DNA of 64,000 nt from Labilibaculum sp. (GTDB taxonomy: Bacteria > Bacteroidota > Bacteroidia > Bacteroidales > Marinifilaceae): the NCBI GenBank assembly GCA_016342745.1, contig JAEINT010000003.1:186001-250000 (forward strand). Reading direction: 5' to 3'. Positions within the stretch are counted from its first letter, which is position 1, and every line of letters begins with the position of its first letter. Both the position numbers and the translations under genes were made by a program. Under the pieces are notes generated by a model. The model saw only the letters and a program-made list of their open reading frames with translations. It was not told the DNA's origin and made no database searches. This document shows positions 27,210 through 37,014 of the stretch, piece by piece.

Positions 27210-29069
27210 ATGGATAAAAATTCGATTTTTGGCTTATTACTAATCGGAGCAATTTTGATTGGGTATACTTACCTAACAAAACCTTCCGAGGAAGAAATTA
27301 AGGCCCAGCAAACTCGAGATTCAATTGCACTTGTTGAACGTGTGCATAATGAAAAATTTGAGGCTGAAAGATTAGCAGGTTTAAAAGCTCAGTATGCTGA
27401 GGTAAAACAAGACACCGTAGCTTTGAAAGAAACTTATGGCGTTTTTGCTAGTGCTGTTGGCCAGGACGAGGAATTTGTTACTCTTGAGAATGAGCTGGTA
27501 AAGCTTACGATTAACACAAAAGGAGGGCGAATTGCTAATGTTCAACTGAAAGAATTCCAAACCCATGATTCTTTACCATTGTTATTGTGGGAAGAGAAAA
27601 ACAGTAAGTTTGGTATTTCTTTTTATGCAGAGAATAAACCATTGAATACGCAGGACTTGTTTTTTGTTGAAGCAAATGGTGCAACATCTGTTGATGCAAC
27701 GACTTCTGAAAAAGGAGTAAGTATGCGTTTAATGGTTGGTGATGATCAATACGTAGAGTACAAATATTCTTTGGCTCCAGATTCGTATATGGTAGATTTT
27801 ACTGTAAACCTAGTTGGAATGCAGAACTTAATTTCTCGCAGCACGAACTTTGTTACATTCAACTGGCAAGCAGATCTTCCTAGTCATGAAAAAAGTCATA
27901 AGATCGAAAATCAATATACTGCCTTGTACTATAAATTCTTAGATGATGAGGTGGATTATCTTAGTATTTCTGGAGATGATGAGGAAGATCTAGCAACAAG
28001 AGTAAAGTGGATTGGTTTTAAGCAACAATTCTTCTCTTCTGTTTTAATTTCTGAAGATTCTTTTAAAGGTGTGAAGTTGAAGTCGGTTGAAATGGAGGAA
28101 AATGCTCCTGTTTTGAAAAACTTTTCTGCAGAAATCACATTGCCATATAAAGGGAATCAAGTGGAGAGTCATCCAATGAAATTCTATTTTGGCCCTAATA
28201 AATTTAAAACGTTACGCGAGTACGGTAAAGATTTTGGAGGGAAAGATATTCAAATGCACAAGTTGATCGATTTGGGATGGATGATTTTCGGATGGGTGAA
28301 CAGATACTTTGTTATTCCAATCTTTAACTTCTTAGAAGGATTTATTTCGAATTACGGTATCATCATTCTAATTTTAACCATCATCATTAAGCTTATTTTG
28401 GCACCATTGACTTACAAGTCGTATATGTCAACAGCAAAAATGAAAGTGTTAAAGCCTCAGATTGATGCAATTAATGAAAAAATTCCGAAAGACAAAGCAA
28501 TGGAACGCCAGCAAGCGACCATGGGCTTGTATAAAAAAGCAGGAGTGAATCCGATGGGTGGATGTTTACCAATGTTGGTACAGTTTCCATTCTTGATTGC
28601 CTTGTTCCGATTCTTCCCTGCATCATTCGAATTGCGTCAGCAAAGTTTCCTATGGGCAGAAGATTTATCGTCTTACGATTCAATATTTACACTTCCTTGG
28701 GATATTCCTTGGTATGGTGATCACGTAAGTTTATTCTGTTTGTTGATGGCAGCCACCAACTTAGTGTATACTCGTATGAATGGTCAAATGACTCAGACAT
28801 CAAACCAGATGCCAGGTATGCAAGCCATGATGTATATGATGCCAGTAATGTTCTTGGTATGGTTTAACAACTATGCATCAGGTTTATCTTATTACTACTT
28901 TATTGCTACCTTATTTACAATTATCCAAACATTTGCCATTCGCAAATACATGGTTGACGATGAGAAGGTATTGGCAATGTTAGAAGCAAACAAGATGAAA
29001 CCAGCGAAGAAGAAATCTAATTTCCAAAAGCGCTTGGAAGAAGCTGCTAAGCAAAAAGGCAAAAAATAA
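27210..29069 (+). CDS. yidC: Membrane protein insertase YidC
   Basis: This 619-residue inner-membrane insertase acts with or without SecYEG. It has an N-terminal membrane helix (about 5-22, FGLLLIGAILIGYTYL), a large periplasmic beta-domain (about 80-345) and the conserved C-terminal 60-kDa domain from about 370. The latter includes YGIIILILTIIIKLILAPLTYKSYMSTAKMK (with the hydrophilic-groove Lys), GVNPMGGCLPMLVQFPFLIALF, and a final pair of helices (MYMMPVMFLVWFNNYASGLSYYY). The tail is Lys-rich. It is probably cotranscribed with pyrG and ends at a strong terminator. Confidence 0.97.
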   Translation: MDKNSIFGLLLIGAILIGYTYLTKPSEEEIKAQQTRDSIALVERVHNEKFEAERLAGLKAQYAEVKQDTVALKETYGVFASAVGQDEEFVTLENELVKLTINTKGGRIANVQLKEFQTHDSLPLLLWEEKNSKFGISFYAENKPLNTQDLFFVEANGATSVDATTSEKGVSMRLMVGDDQYVEYKYSLAPDSYMVDFTVNLVGMQNLISRSTNFVTFNWQADLPSHEKSHKIENQYTALYYKFLDDEVDYLSISGDDEEDLATRVKWIGFKQQFFSSVLISEDSFKGVKLKSVEMEENAPVLKNFSAEITLPYKGNQVESHPMKFYFGPNKFKTLREYGKDFGGKDIQMHKLIDLGWMIFGWVNRYFVIPIFNFLEGFISNYGIIILILTIIIKLILAPLTYKSYMSTAKMKVLKPQIDAINEKIPKDKAMERQQATMGLYKKAGVNPMGGCLPMLVQFPFLIALFRFFPASFELRQQSFLWAEDLSSYDSIFTLPWDIPWYGDHVSLFCLLMAATNLVYTRMNGQMTQTSNQMPGMQAMMYMMPVMFLVWFNNYASGLSYYYFIATLFTIIQTFAIRKYMVDDEKVLAMLEANKMKPAKKKSNFQKRLEEAAKQKGKK

Positions 29070-29092
29070 CATTTCATTATTTTGATATATAG

Positions 29093-29123
29093 AAAGAGCT
29101 CCAGTTTTGGAGCTCTTTTTTTT
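29093..29123 (+). terminator. Intrinsic terminator after yidC
   Basis: AAAGAGCTCC pairs with GGAGCTCTTT around AGTTTT, followed by a T-run, 23 bp after the stop codon. Confidence 0.9.
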
Positions 29124-29198
29124 GATTCATAATCTCATACCCCAATCTCTTCTCCTAAAGTAGAAAGGTGGCAATTTGCTGATTTATCAACTAAAGTT

Positions 29199-29218
29199 CC
29201 CTCTCATTCAGGAGAGGG
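29199..29218. repeat. Hairpin of a possible dispersed intergenic element
   Basis: CCCTCTC and GAGAGGG flank ATTCAG. The nearby ATCAACTAA (about 29186-29194) also occurs next to the GC-rich hairpin at 20444-20464 (about 20478-20486). Two loosely similar copies in one window suggest, but do not prove, a REP-like family. Confidence 0.35.
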
Positions 29219-29456
29219 CAAGGATGAGATATTATTTAGTTAAAGTAAATGTGTTTCATGCTGAATAACATAAACTTACTCCTTTCGATTGATGCAATAA
29301 TGTCGGAAATTATATAATGTAAAACTCTTGAGTATAGATCTGTGAAGTTGGGTGTTTTTATTCGTTCCCAGCAATAGTATTTGCTAAGTTCTCTTATCAG
29401 GTTTCCCAATCTGAATAGTAGCAAAAACAACATTCCAATTCTCAAAAGACCTAGCC

Positions 29457-31715
29457 ATGGCTAAATTTACCAAAGAGGATGCCCTTCGCTACCATGAAGG
29501 CACACGTCCAGGAAAAATTGAAGTAGTCCCGACCAAACCTCATTCAACCCAATTGGATTTATCGCTGGCCTATTCGCCTGGAGTTGCTGAGCCATGTTTG
29601 GCAATAGAGGCAAATCCTATTGATGTATACAAGTACACTGCCAAAGGTAATTTGGTTGCAGTTATTTCCAATGGTACTGCAGTTTTGGGTTTAGGTGATA
29701 TTGGAGCCGAGGCAGGTAAGCCTGTTATGGAAGGGAAGGGATTACTATTTAAAATTTTTGCTGATATAGATGTATTCGATATTGAGGTGGACAGCAAAGA
29801 TATAGATGAGTTTGTAAAGATTGTGAAGGGAATTGCTCCAACATTTGGAGGGATTAATTTGGAAGATATAAAAGCGCCCGAGTGTTTTGCAATTGAAGAA
29901 AGGTTAAAGAAAGAATTGGAAATACCTGTAATGCACGACGACCAACATGGCACTGCAATTATATCGGCAGCGGGTTTACTTAACGCCGCTGAAATTCAAA
30001 ATAAGAAACTCGAAGATATTAAATTGGTGGTGAATGGGGCGGGAGCATCGGCAGTTGCTTGCACACGTTTGTACATTTCTTTGGGTGTACAAAAAAAAAA
30101 TATTGTGATGGTCGATAGTAGAGGAGTTATACACAAATCTAGAACCGATTTAAGTGCAGTGAAAAAAGAATTCCTCACCACTAAAGATTTGAATACCCTT
30201 GAAGAAGCCTTAGTAGGAGCTGATATGTTCTTAGGTTTGTCGGTAGCAGATGTATTAACGCCCGATATGATTAAATCGATGGCAGACAAGCCTATAGTTT
30301 TTGCAATGGCTAACCCTAATCCTGAAATTGCTTACGATTTGGCAATGAAAACTCGAAAGGACCTTATCATGGCAACTGGTCGTTCGGATCATCCCAATCA
30401 GGTGAACAATGTATTGGGTTTTCCTTTTATTTTTCGAGGGGCTTTGGATGTAAAAGCTACAGGAATTAACGAGAAAATGAAAATTGCTGCCGTGAAAGCT
30501 TTGGCCGATCTAGCAAAAGAAGACGTTCCGGATATGGTAAACATTGCTTACGAGGAAATGAATTTGACTTTTGGTAGCGATTACATAATACCCAAACCTC
30601 TTGATCCAAGATTATTGACCGTAGTGGCACCAGCTGTTGCTAAAGCTGCAATGAATTCGGGTATCGCGAAAGCACCAATAGAGGACTGGGAAGCCTATAA
30701 ATTCGCCTTGGAAGATCGATTGGGACGCGATAATAAATTACTACGTGCATTCACCGATAAAGCAAAGCGGAACCCGAAGCGAGTGGTATTTGCTGAAGGA
30801 GCGAATTTTAAAGTGTTAAAAGCTGCCCAAACGATTTTAAACGAAGGAATTGCACAGCCAATTTTACTTGGTAACCCAGAGTATATTGAGAAAGTGATTA
30901 AGGAAAATGAATTGGATTTGGAAAATGTTCCAATCATTAATTGGCGTTCTATTGAAGAACGTACAAGGAGAGAAGAATATGCAAAAATTCTATATGAGAA
31001 AAGAAGGCGTAAAGGCTTAACCTATCCTGAAGCACTAGATAAAATGACTAATCGAAACTATTTTGGTGCTATGATGGTTGAAATTGGAGAAGCTGATGCT
31101 CTTATTAGCGGAGCTACCTCAAAGTATGCCGATACCATTCGCCCTGCGATACAAACGGTAGGTATCAAATCTGATATCAATCATATTGCCGGTATGTATT
31201 TAATGATGACCAATAAAGGACCGATTTTCTTTTCGGATACTACAGTAAATCCACGTCCTGATGCACAAACCCTTGTGGATACAACATTATTAACTGCAGA
31301 AGCTGTTCGTAAATTTAATATTGAACCAGTTATTGCTCTAGTTTCCTATTCTAATTTTGGTTCGGTACGCTCAGGAAGCCCTATCCGAGTTCAAAAGGCA
31401 GTTGAAATATTACATAGAGAGTATCCCGATTTAATAGTTGATGGCGATATTCAGATGAATTTTGCGATAAACAATGAACTGAGAACAAAAATGTTTCCTT
31501 TCTCGAAATTAGGAAGCCGTAAGGTAAATACCATCATATTTCCGAATTTAAGTAGTGGAAATATTGCATATAAAATGATGCAAGAATTGGGTGGAGCGGA
31601 AGCTATAGGGCCAATACTATTAGGTATGAACAAATCAATTCATATTATTCCACTTGAAAGTTCGGTGCGTGAAATCGTAAATATGGTTACTATTGCTGTT
31701 GTTGATGCTATTTGA
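29457..31715 (+). CDS. NADP-dependent malic enzyme with C-terminal phosphotransacetylase-like domain (MaeB type)
   Basis: This 752-residue enzyme decarboxylates malate to pyruvate. The N-terminal malic domain (about 1-165) includes YSPGVAEPC, GTAVLGLGDIGAEAGKPVMEGK and MHDDQHGTAI. The NAD(P)-binding domain (about 165-410) has VVNGAGASAVAC. The C-terminal 320 residues form a phosphate acetyltransferase-like domain (LISGATSKYADTIRPAIQ, FSDTTVNPRPDAQTL), which in MaeB enzymes is thought to sense acetyl-CoA rather than catalyse. Length is as usual for MaeB. NADP preference is by family analogy. Confidence 0.95.
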   Translation: MAKFTKEDALRYHEGTRPGKIEVVPTKPHSTQLDLSLAYSPGVAEPCLAIEANPIDVYKYTAKGNLVAVISNGTAVLGLGDIGAEAGKPVMEGKGLLFKIFADIDVFDIEVDSKDIDEFVKIVKGIAPTFGGINLEDIKAPECFAIEERLKKELEIPVMHDDQHGTAIISAAGLLNAAEIQNKKLEDIKLVVNGAGASAVACTRLYISLGVQKKNIVMVDSRGVIHKSRTDLSAVKKEFLTTKDLNTLEEALVGADMFLGLSVADVLTPDMIKSMADKPIVFAMANPNPEIAYDLAMKTRKDLIMATGRSDHPNQVNNVLGFPFIFRGALDVKATGINEKMKIAAVKALADLAKEDVPDMVNIAYEEMNLTFGSDYIIPKPLDPRLLTVVAPAVAKAAMNSGIAKAPIEDWEAYKFALEDRLGRDNKLLRAFTDKAKRNPKRVVFAEGANFKVLKAAQTILNEGIAQPILLGNPEYIEKVIKENELDLENVPIINWRSIEERTRREEYAKILYEKRRRKGLTYPEALDKMTNRNYFGAMMVEIGEADALISGATSKYADTIRPAIQTVGIKSDINHIAGMYLMMTNKGPIFFSDTTVNPRPDAQTLVDTTLLTAEAVRKFNIEPVIALVSYSNFGSVRSGSPIRVQKAVEILHREYPDLIVDGDIQMNFAINNELRTKMFPFSKLGSRKVNTIIFPNLSSGNIAYKMMQELGGAEAIGPILLGMNKSIHIIPLESSVREIVNMVTIAVVDAI

Positions 31716-31807
31716 CGTTATGTTAGATAGTGTAGCCCTTAATAAACTGAATATAATTTAATTGTTAAGAATTGATTTATTCCACGAATTAATTTTATTT
31801 CCTGATT

Positions 31808-31843
31808 AATGGCAACAAATTTATGTTGCCATTATTTTTTTTT
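31808..31843 (+). terminator. Intrinsic terminator after malic enzyme
   Basis: AATGGCAACA pairs with TGTTGCCATT around AATTTA, followed by a run of T, 92 bp after the stop codon. Confidence 0.85.
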
Positions 31844-32382
31844 ATCTGATCCATTAATACCTAAAAACACGCAGTGTAAGGAGGTTTTAAAAGGTTTCAT
31901 ATAGAGATGATAAGTTAAATTTTAAGATATCATAAACAAGTTCATATTGTTTAATTTTTCTTAGCATTAGAAATCATATAAAAAACGATGTTGATCAGGG
32001 AATATCTTACTCTCACCAAATTTGTTTAGATTCTTTCTAAGTAATGTGTCTTCATATTTGTTCAGTTCCTAAAATGTCCCGAAATTCTATTAAGTAATTG
32101 AATTATATCTTAATCTAACTTTCTAAATAGTTATAGAAATATTTTGAGAGAATTGTGAAATTAGCTATCGATTGTATTACTCAAAAAGATCGTGCTTTCA
32201 TAAATTAAATTCAATAACCAATTAGCAGCACAAAAGCTTTCTGTGTCTGAGAGGGCGAAGCTGTGTCGAGTAGTATAATAATTGCACCTTACTCCAAGAA
32301 ATGAATAGTCTTCAACCAACTATTAACGAATACTTCTTGTAGATCTTCTTATTCACTTGTAATAACCTTAACTCAACCTAGT
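31844..32382 (+). promoter_or_regulatory. Long untranslated leader of the polysaccharide operon
   Basis: About 540 bp between the malic-enzyme terminator and upxY hold no reading frame with coding character. This must contain the operon promoter and, since the first gene is an UpxY-type antiterminator, probably the site where it loads. I could not find a convincing TTTG/TAnnTTTG pair; TATAATAATTGC (32274-32285) is the best -7-like string. The hairpin at 32304-32324 with loop CTTCAACCA is the notable structure. No flanking inverted repeats of the invertible-promoter kind were recognised. Confidence 0.5.
32304..32324 (+). promoter_or_regulatory. Hairpin with TCAACCA loop, copy 1
   Basis: AATAGT and ACTATT flank the 9-nt loop CTTCAACCA, 58 bp before upxY. 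The last seven loop bases recur in two other hairpins of the same operon. Confidence 0.4.
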
Positions 32383-32907
32383 ATGCAAGTCAGAAAACTG
32401 GCCTATTCGTGGCATGCGATCTATACCAGATCTCGTGCCGAGAAAAAGCTGTATAAAGAATTGTGCTCGAGAGAAATCGAGTGTTACCTTCCTTTACAAA
32501 AAGAGCTTCGACAATGGAGTGATCGTTCGAAATGGGTAGAAGAGCCTCTTCTGCGATCATACTTATTTGTAAAAGTCAGCGAAAGAGAATATTACGACGT
32601 AATCAACTCAAGTTTTGCAGTTCGTTACGTGACTTTCGGGGGCAAAGCTGTGTCTATACCCGAAGAACAAATTGAAGCGCTTCGAATTTTTTTAGAAGAT
32701 GAAAATCGCAAAGTCGATTTAAGTCATGATAATCTGGAAAAAGGAGAAAGTGTTGAAGTTGTTGCTGGGCCACTAAAGGGCATTCAAGGCGAAATTATAC
32801 AAATAAGGGGGAAGAATCGAATTGTGATCCGCTTCGATTCTTTGGGGACTTGTGTCTACACGGATATTAGTTTGGATAAAATCAAACAAGTTCAAGCAGT
32901 CTTATAA
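32383..32907 (+). CDS. UpxY/NusG-family transcription antiterminator
   Basis: This 174-residue protein is related to NusG, RfaH and the UpxY proteins of Bacteroides capsule loci. The N-terminal NGN domain spans about 8-105 (WHAIYTRSRAEKKLYKEL, CYLPLQKELRQWSDRSKWVEEPLLRSYLFVKV, VRYVTFGGKAVSIPEEQI). A KOW motif lies at about 125-160 (GESVEVVAGPLKGIQGEI). Such proteins join RNA polymerase in the leader of their own operon and let it read through long polysaccharide gene clusters. It is the first gene, 17 bp before wecC. No UpxZ partner is seen. Confidence 0.92.
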   Translation: MQVRKLAYSWHAIYTRSRAEKKLYKELCSREIECYLPLQKELRQWSDRSKWVEEPLLRSYLFVKVSEREYYDVINSSFAVRYVTFGGKAVSIPEEQIEALRIFLEDENRKVDLSHDNLEKGESVEVVAGPLKGIQGEIIQIRGKNRIVIRFDSLGTCVYTDISLDKIKQVQAVL

Positions 32908-32924
32908 TTATTCCAACAAATCAT

Positions 32925-34193
32925 ATGAAGAAATTTGAAACAGTTACCACAGTGGGTATGGGGTACATTGGGCTCCCTACGGCTGCTCTTATCGCCAAAA
33001 GCGGTCTTCGAGTGCATGGTGTTGATGTGAATCCAAAAGTTGTTGAAGCGGTAAATGAGGGGAGAATTATTATTGTGGAACCAGATTTAGATGAGCTGGT
33101 TAAACTGGTTGTCGATAAGAAATTATTGAGTGCAGGTTTAACACCTGTCGAGGCAGATGTCTATACCATTGCCGTGCCTACTCCTTTCAAGGGGAATCAC
33201 GAACCAGATATTTCTTACGTAATGGCGGCTGCCAATGCAATTGTACCACACTTAAAAGCTGGTGATTTGTTTATCATTGAATCTACCTCTCCCGTTGGGA
33301 CAACAGAAAAGGTACGTGATTTAATTTACTCGAAGCGATCGGAATTGGTCGGAGAAATATTCATTGCATATTGTCCAGAGCGCGTTTTACCTGGGAATAT
33401 TATTTATGAATTGGAACACAACGACCGGGTTATTGGCGGAATAAATGAAGAATCAACCGAACGAGCTTGTCAGTTTTTTAGAAACTTTGTGATTGGTGAT
33501 TTACATCAAACAAATTCTCGTACCGCTGAAATGTGCAAGTTGGTTGAGAACTCATCGCGCGATGTGCAAATTGCTTTTGCCAATGAATTATCGATTATAT
33601 GTGATAAGGCAGGAATTAATGTTTGGGAATTAATTGAATTGGCAAACAAGCACCCAAGGGTAAATATTCTAACTCCAGGATGTGGTGTTGGAGGACATTG
33701 CATTGCTGTAGATCCTTATTTTATTGTATCCGAATATCCTTTGGAAAGCCAGATTATAGGGAAAGCTAGAGAGATAAATAATTACAAAGCATTTTGGTGT
33801 GTTGAGAAAATTAAGAACGCACAGTTAAAGTTTCAATTGGAACATGGTCGAGAACCTAAAATTGCCTTAATGGGAATGGCATTCAAACCAAATATTGATG
33901 ATTTACGAGAATCTCCTGCAAAGTATATTGCACAAAAGGTAATTCAATCAGGACAGAATGAAATTTTACTTGTAGAACCAAATGTTGATGAATATTCAGA
34001 TCATAAATTGAGTAATTATCGGGAGGCTTACGAAGAAGCTGATTTGGTTGTATATCTGATAGCTCACAAAGAGTTTTATGCCCTTCCCAAATCAAAAAAG
34101 AAATTGATTTTAGATTTTTGTGGTGTAACAAATAATCAAAGAGAAGATATCGAAATGGAAGAGATCAAAGAAAAGGTATCTGTTAGTAAATAA
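32925..34193 (+). CDS. wecC: UDP-N-acetyl-D-mannosamine dehydrogenase
   Basis: The 422-residue enzyme oxidises UDP-ManNAc to UDP-ManNAcA with NAD. The N-terminal Rossmann fold shows VGMGYIGLPTAAL (10-22). The central domain has FIAYCPERVLPGN and EMCKLVENSSRD. The catalytic Cys is in GCGVGGHCIAVDPYF (about 255-269), and the C-terminal UDP-binding domain has LMGMAFKPNIDDLRESPA. Together with WecB it supplies ManNAcA for the polymer. It is separated from wecB by a 124-bp gap with two inverted repeats. Confidence 0.95.
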   Translation: MKKFETVTTVGMGYIGLPTAALIAKSGLRVHGVDVNPKVVEAVNEGRIIIVEPDLDELVKLVVDKKLLSAGLTPVEADVYTIAVPTPFKGNHEPDISYVMAAANAIVPHLKAGDLFIIESTSPVGTTEKVRDLIYSKRSELVGEIFIAYCPERVLPGNIIYELEHNDRVIGGINEESTERACQFFRNFVIGDLHQTNSRTAEMCKLVENSSRDVQIAFANELSIICDKAGINVWELIELANKHPRVNILTPGCGVGGHCIAVDPYFIVSEYPLESQIIGKAREINNYKAFWCVEKIKNAQLKFQLEHGREPKIALMGMAFKPNIDDLRESPAKYIAQKVIQSGQNEILLVEPNVDEYSDHKLSNYREAYEEADLVVYLIAHKEFYALPKSKKKLILDFCGVTNNQREDIEMEEIKEKVSVSK

Positions 34194-34206
34194 AATCAAT
34201 TTAAAC

Positions 34207-34227
34207 ACATTGGCAACTCACCAATGT
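34207..34227 (+). promoter_or_regulatory. Inverted repeat in the wecC-wecB gap
   Basis: ACATTGG and CCAATGT form a perfect 7-bp stem around CAACTCA, 14 bp after the wecC stop. It has no T-tract, so it is not an intrinsic terminator. Confidence 0.45.
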
Positions 34228-34240
34228 AATTCACTCTTCG

Positions 34241-34274
34241 ATTCTGAACGAATGTCAACCACAGTATTCAGAAT
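34241..34274 (+). promoter_or_regulatory. Hairpin with TCAACCA loop, copy 2
   Basis: ATTCTGAA and TTCAGAAT form a perfect 8-bp stem around an 18-nt loop. The loop contains TCAACCA at 34255-34261. It lies 43 bp before wecB. Confidence 0.4.
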
Positions 34275-34317
34275 TGACCTACAGAGAAAATATTCACTTT
34301 AAAAACAAAACCGAATT

Positions 34318-35541
34318 ATGAGTGTGAATGGACAACAAAAGGTACTTTTGGTTTTTGGTACCCGACCAGAAGCGATAAAAATGGCGCCATTGGTGAAGGA
34401 ATTTCAGAAATATCCTGACCATTTTGAAACGATTGTATGTGTAACGGGGCAGCATCGGGAAATGCTCGATCAAGTTCTTGATTTATTTGATATTATTCCG
34501 GATTATGATCTCGAGATTATGAAGTCGGGACAAGATTTATATGACATTACCAGTAGAGTAATACTTGGGATGCGCGATGTGTTAACGAAGTCTAAACCGG
34601 ATTTAGTTTTGGTACATGGTGATACAACAACTTCTTCAGCGACTGCACTTGCAGCTTATTATCAGCAAATAGAAGTTGGACATATTGAGGCTGGTTTGCG
34701 AACCAATAACATGTATTCTCCTTGGCCAGAAGAGGGAAACCGTCAGATGACAGGTCGCTTGGCCAATAGACATTTTGCACCTACCATTATGGCACAACGC
34801 AACCTAATGGACGAGGGCATTAGTAAAAATAAAATTTTGGTTACAGGTAATACCGTAATCGATGCATTACAACTAACGCTTACCAAGATACATCGCTCAT
34901 CAAAAGTTGTGATGGATATTATCAATACACTTCAAACGAAGGGAATTCCTACAGGATTAGTAGCCGATTGGGTATATCGTTCACGCAAAATGGTTTTGGT
35001 AACAGGTCATCGTAGAGAAAATTTCGGAAAAGGTTTTTTAAACATTTGTGAATCAATCAAGTTTTTAGCGGAAAAGTATCCTGATGTAGATTTTGTGTAT
35101 CCAGTACATTTAAATCCTAATGTTCAGAAACCTGTTTACGATATTCTTGGGAAAAATAAAATTAATGGAGATGCTGGTCCAAAGAATGTATTCTTAATCG
35201 ACCCGATTGATTATTTACCATTTGTGTATATGATGGACCTTTCTTACATGATTCTTACCGATTCTGGAGGAATTCAGGAAGAGGCGCCTTTCTTAGGAAA
35301 ACCAGTCTTGGTAATGAGAGATACAACTGAACGTCCCGAAGCCTTGTCGGCAGGTACCGTTAAGCTAGTTGGAACCGACTCACATAAAATTATCGAATCG
35401 GTAGAAATGCTTTTCAACGAAGAAGCCATTTATCGAAAAATGTCGCAAGCAAGCAATCCTTATGGTGACGGAAAGGCCTGTATAAGAATCGTTCAAGAAC
35501 TCAAAAAAGAAAGTACAGTTCGAGAAAGAGTTGTTGCTTAG
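34318..35541 (+). CDS. wecB: UDP-N-acetylglucosamine 2-epimerase
   Basis: This 407-residue non-hydrolysing epimerase interconverts UDP-GlcNAc and UDP-ManNAc. Signatures are [17 protein letters not shown] (11-27), [45 protein letters not shown] and [30 protein letters not shown], which hold the UDP-binding and catalytic residues. It is about 30 residues longer than E. coli WecB owing to an insertion at about 195-220 before VTGHRREN. It feeds WecC, encoded immediately upstream. Confidence 0.95.
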   Translation: MSVNGQQKVLLVFGTRPEAIKMAPLVKEFQKYPDHFETIVCVTGQHREMLDQVLDLFDIIPDYDLEIMKSGQDLYDITSRVILGMRDVLTKSKPDLVLVHGDTTTSSATALAAYYQQIEVGHIEAGLRTNNMYSPWPEEGNRQMTGRLANRHFAPTIMAQRNLMDEGISKNKILVTGNTVIDALQLTLTKIHRSSKVVMDIINTLQTKGIPTGLVADWVYRSRKMVLVTGHRRENFGKGFLNICESIKFLAEKYPDVDFVYPVHLNPNVQKPVYDILGKNKINGDAGPKNVFLIDPIDYLPFVYMMDLSYMILTDSGGIQEEAPFLGKPVLVMRDTTERPEALSAGTVKLVGTDSHKIIESVEMLFNEEAIYRKMSQASNPYGDGKACIRIVQELKKESTVRERVVA

Positions 35542-35553
35542 ATACCAAATCAA

Positions 35554-37014
35554 ATGTCCAATTTAAAAAGCCAAACCATAAAAGGTGTTTTCTGGAGTTT
35601 CATTGAGAAATTTGGAAGTCAGTTAATTCTGCTTATTTCTCAGATTGTACTCGCTAGATTGTTAGAACCTAAAGATTTTGGTTTGTTAGGGATGTTGGCC
35701 ATTTTTATTGCTGTATCTCAGGCATTTATAGATAGTGGTTTCGACAATGCTTTGATTCAGAAAAAAGAGGTTAACCAAACCGATTACTCTACCGTTTTTT
35801 ACTTCAATATCACCATCGGTATTGTACTCTATCTAATTCTGTTTTTTGCAGCCCCTTTAATTGCTGATTTTTTCCATCAACCATTATTGGTTGACCTAAC
35901 TCGAGTTGTTTGTATTGTTTTGGCAGTTAATTCGTTTGGTTTAATTCAGTTTGTAAAGTTTAAAATTGAAATGAATTTTAAAGCAATTGCACAGGTTGTT
36001 GTAATTGCCAACTTATTATCTGCATTTGTGGGTATTGCAATGGCTTTAATGGGGTTTGGAGTTTGGGCACTTGCAGGGCAAATCATTGGGATTTATTTTT
36101 TTAGAACGGTTTTGTTTTGGATCAAAAGTTCTTGGAGACCTTCTTTTATTTTTTCATTTCAATCATTTAAGCAGCTATTTAGTTTTGGTTCGAAGCTTCT
36201 TTTATCGGGAATTATTAACCAAGTTTTCCAGAATATTTATTTGATGGTAATTGGACGTATTTTCTCAGCAAGTTTGCTAGGATTTTATACACAGGCGAAG
36301 AAATTACAAGAAGTTCCAGTTACAACCTTGGCACAGGTTGTTGGAAATGTTACTTTTCCTGCTTTTTCAAAAATTCAGGATGACAATGTAAAATTAAGAG
36401 AAGGCTTTCGAAAGTTGATTAAGCTGATGGTCTTTATTAATTTTCCTTTAATGTTGGGACTTGCAGTAGTAGCTGAACCTCTTCTTGTTTTAATTTTGGG
36501 TGAAAAGTGGTTGCCATCGGTTCCTTACTTTCAACTACTGTGTATCGCAGGTATGATTTATACATTACATGCCTCAAACCTAAACATATTAAAGGTGAAA
36601 GGGCGTTCCGATCTATTCCTTTACCTAGAGATTATTAAAAAAACCATTGTTGTAATTGCAATTTTTATAGGATTAAATTGGGGTATTATTGGTTTGATTG
36701 TTGGTCAAATCTGCACTTCATTTATTAGCTTTTTTATCAATGCATTTTATACTGGAAAGCTAATTTCTTATACCATCCCTAATCAATTAAAAGATATCAG
36801 TCAAACATTTTTCATCAGTTTAGGAATGGTTGCCTTTATGTCTATAGGTTGGTTTATTAATAATCAAATTATCTCTCTTGTATTCCAGATACTAATCGGT
36901 ATCGGATCTTATCTACTATTGGCAATTGCGACTAAACAGGAAGCATTGACCGATGGCTTGCTCATTTTAAAAGAAGTAATACCACTTAGAAGATGGAAAA
37001 ACGTAAAATATTAG
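35554..37014 (+). CDS. Polysaccharide flippase (MOP/Wzx family)
   Basis: This 486-residue integral membrane protein has about 12-14 predicted helices and opens SNLKSQTIKGVFWSFIEKFG, typical of WzxC-like lipopolysaccharide/teichuronic acid flippases. It should translocate the undecaprenyl-linked repeat unit to the periplasmic face. It starts 12 bp after wecB and overlaps the next gene by 22 bp, implying coupled translation. Substrate specificity cannot be read from sequence. Confidence 0.9.
   Translation: MSNLKSQTIKGVFWSFIEKFGSQLILLISQIVLARLLEPKDFGLLGMLAIFIAVSQAFIDSGFDNALIQKKEVNQTDYSTVFYFNITIGIVLYLILFFAAPLIADFFHQPLLVDLTRVVCIVLAVNSFGLIQFVKFKIEMNFKAIAQVVVIANLLSAFVGIAMALMGFGVWALAGQIIGIYFFRTVLFWIKSSWRPSFIFSFQSFKQLFSFGSKLLLSGIINQVFQNIYLMVIGRIFSASLLGFYTQAKKLQEVPVTTLAQVVGNVTFPAFSKIQDDNVKLREGFRKLIKLMVFINFPLMLGLAVVAEPLLVLILGEKWLPSVPYFQLLCIAGMIYTLHASNLNILKVKGRSDLFLYLEIIKKTIVVIAIFIGLNWGIIGLIVGQICTSFISFFINAFYTGKLISYTIPNQLKDISQTFFISLGMVAFMSIGWFINNQIISLVFQILIGIGSYLLLAIATKQEALTDGLLILKEVIPLRRWKNVKY

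Larger units (their letters stand above)
29070..29456. other. 387-bp intergenic region between yidC and malic enzyme
   Basis: After the yidC terminator there is a hairpin CCCTCTC/GAGAGGG at 29199-29218 preceded by ATCAACTAA. The rest is AT-rich. A TAGTATTTG string near 29372 resembles a -7 box with one extra base. No gene is seen. Confidence 0.5.

Noticed and set aside
31716-32382. Invertible promoter as in Bacteroides capsule loci
   Set aside because: No pair of inverted repeats flanking a promoter was recognised and no site-specific recombinase gene is in the window.
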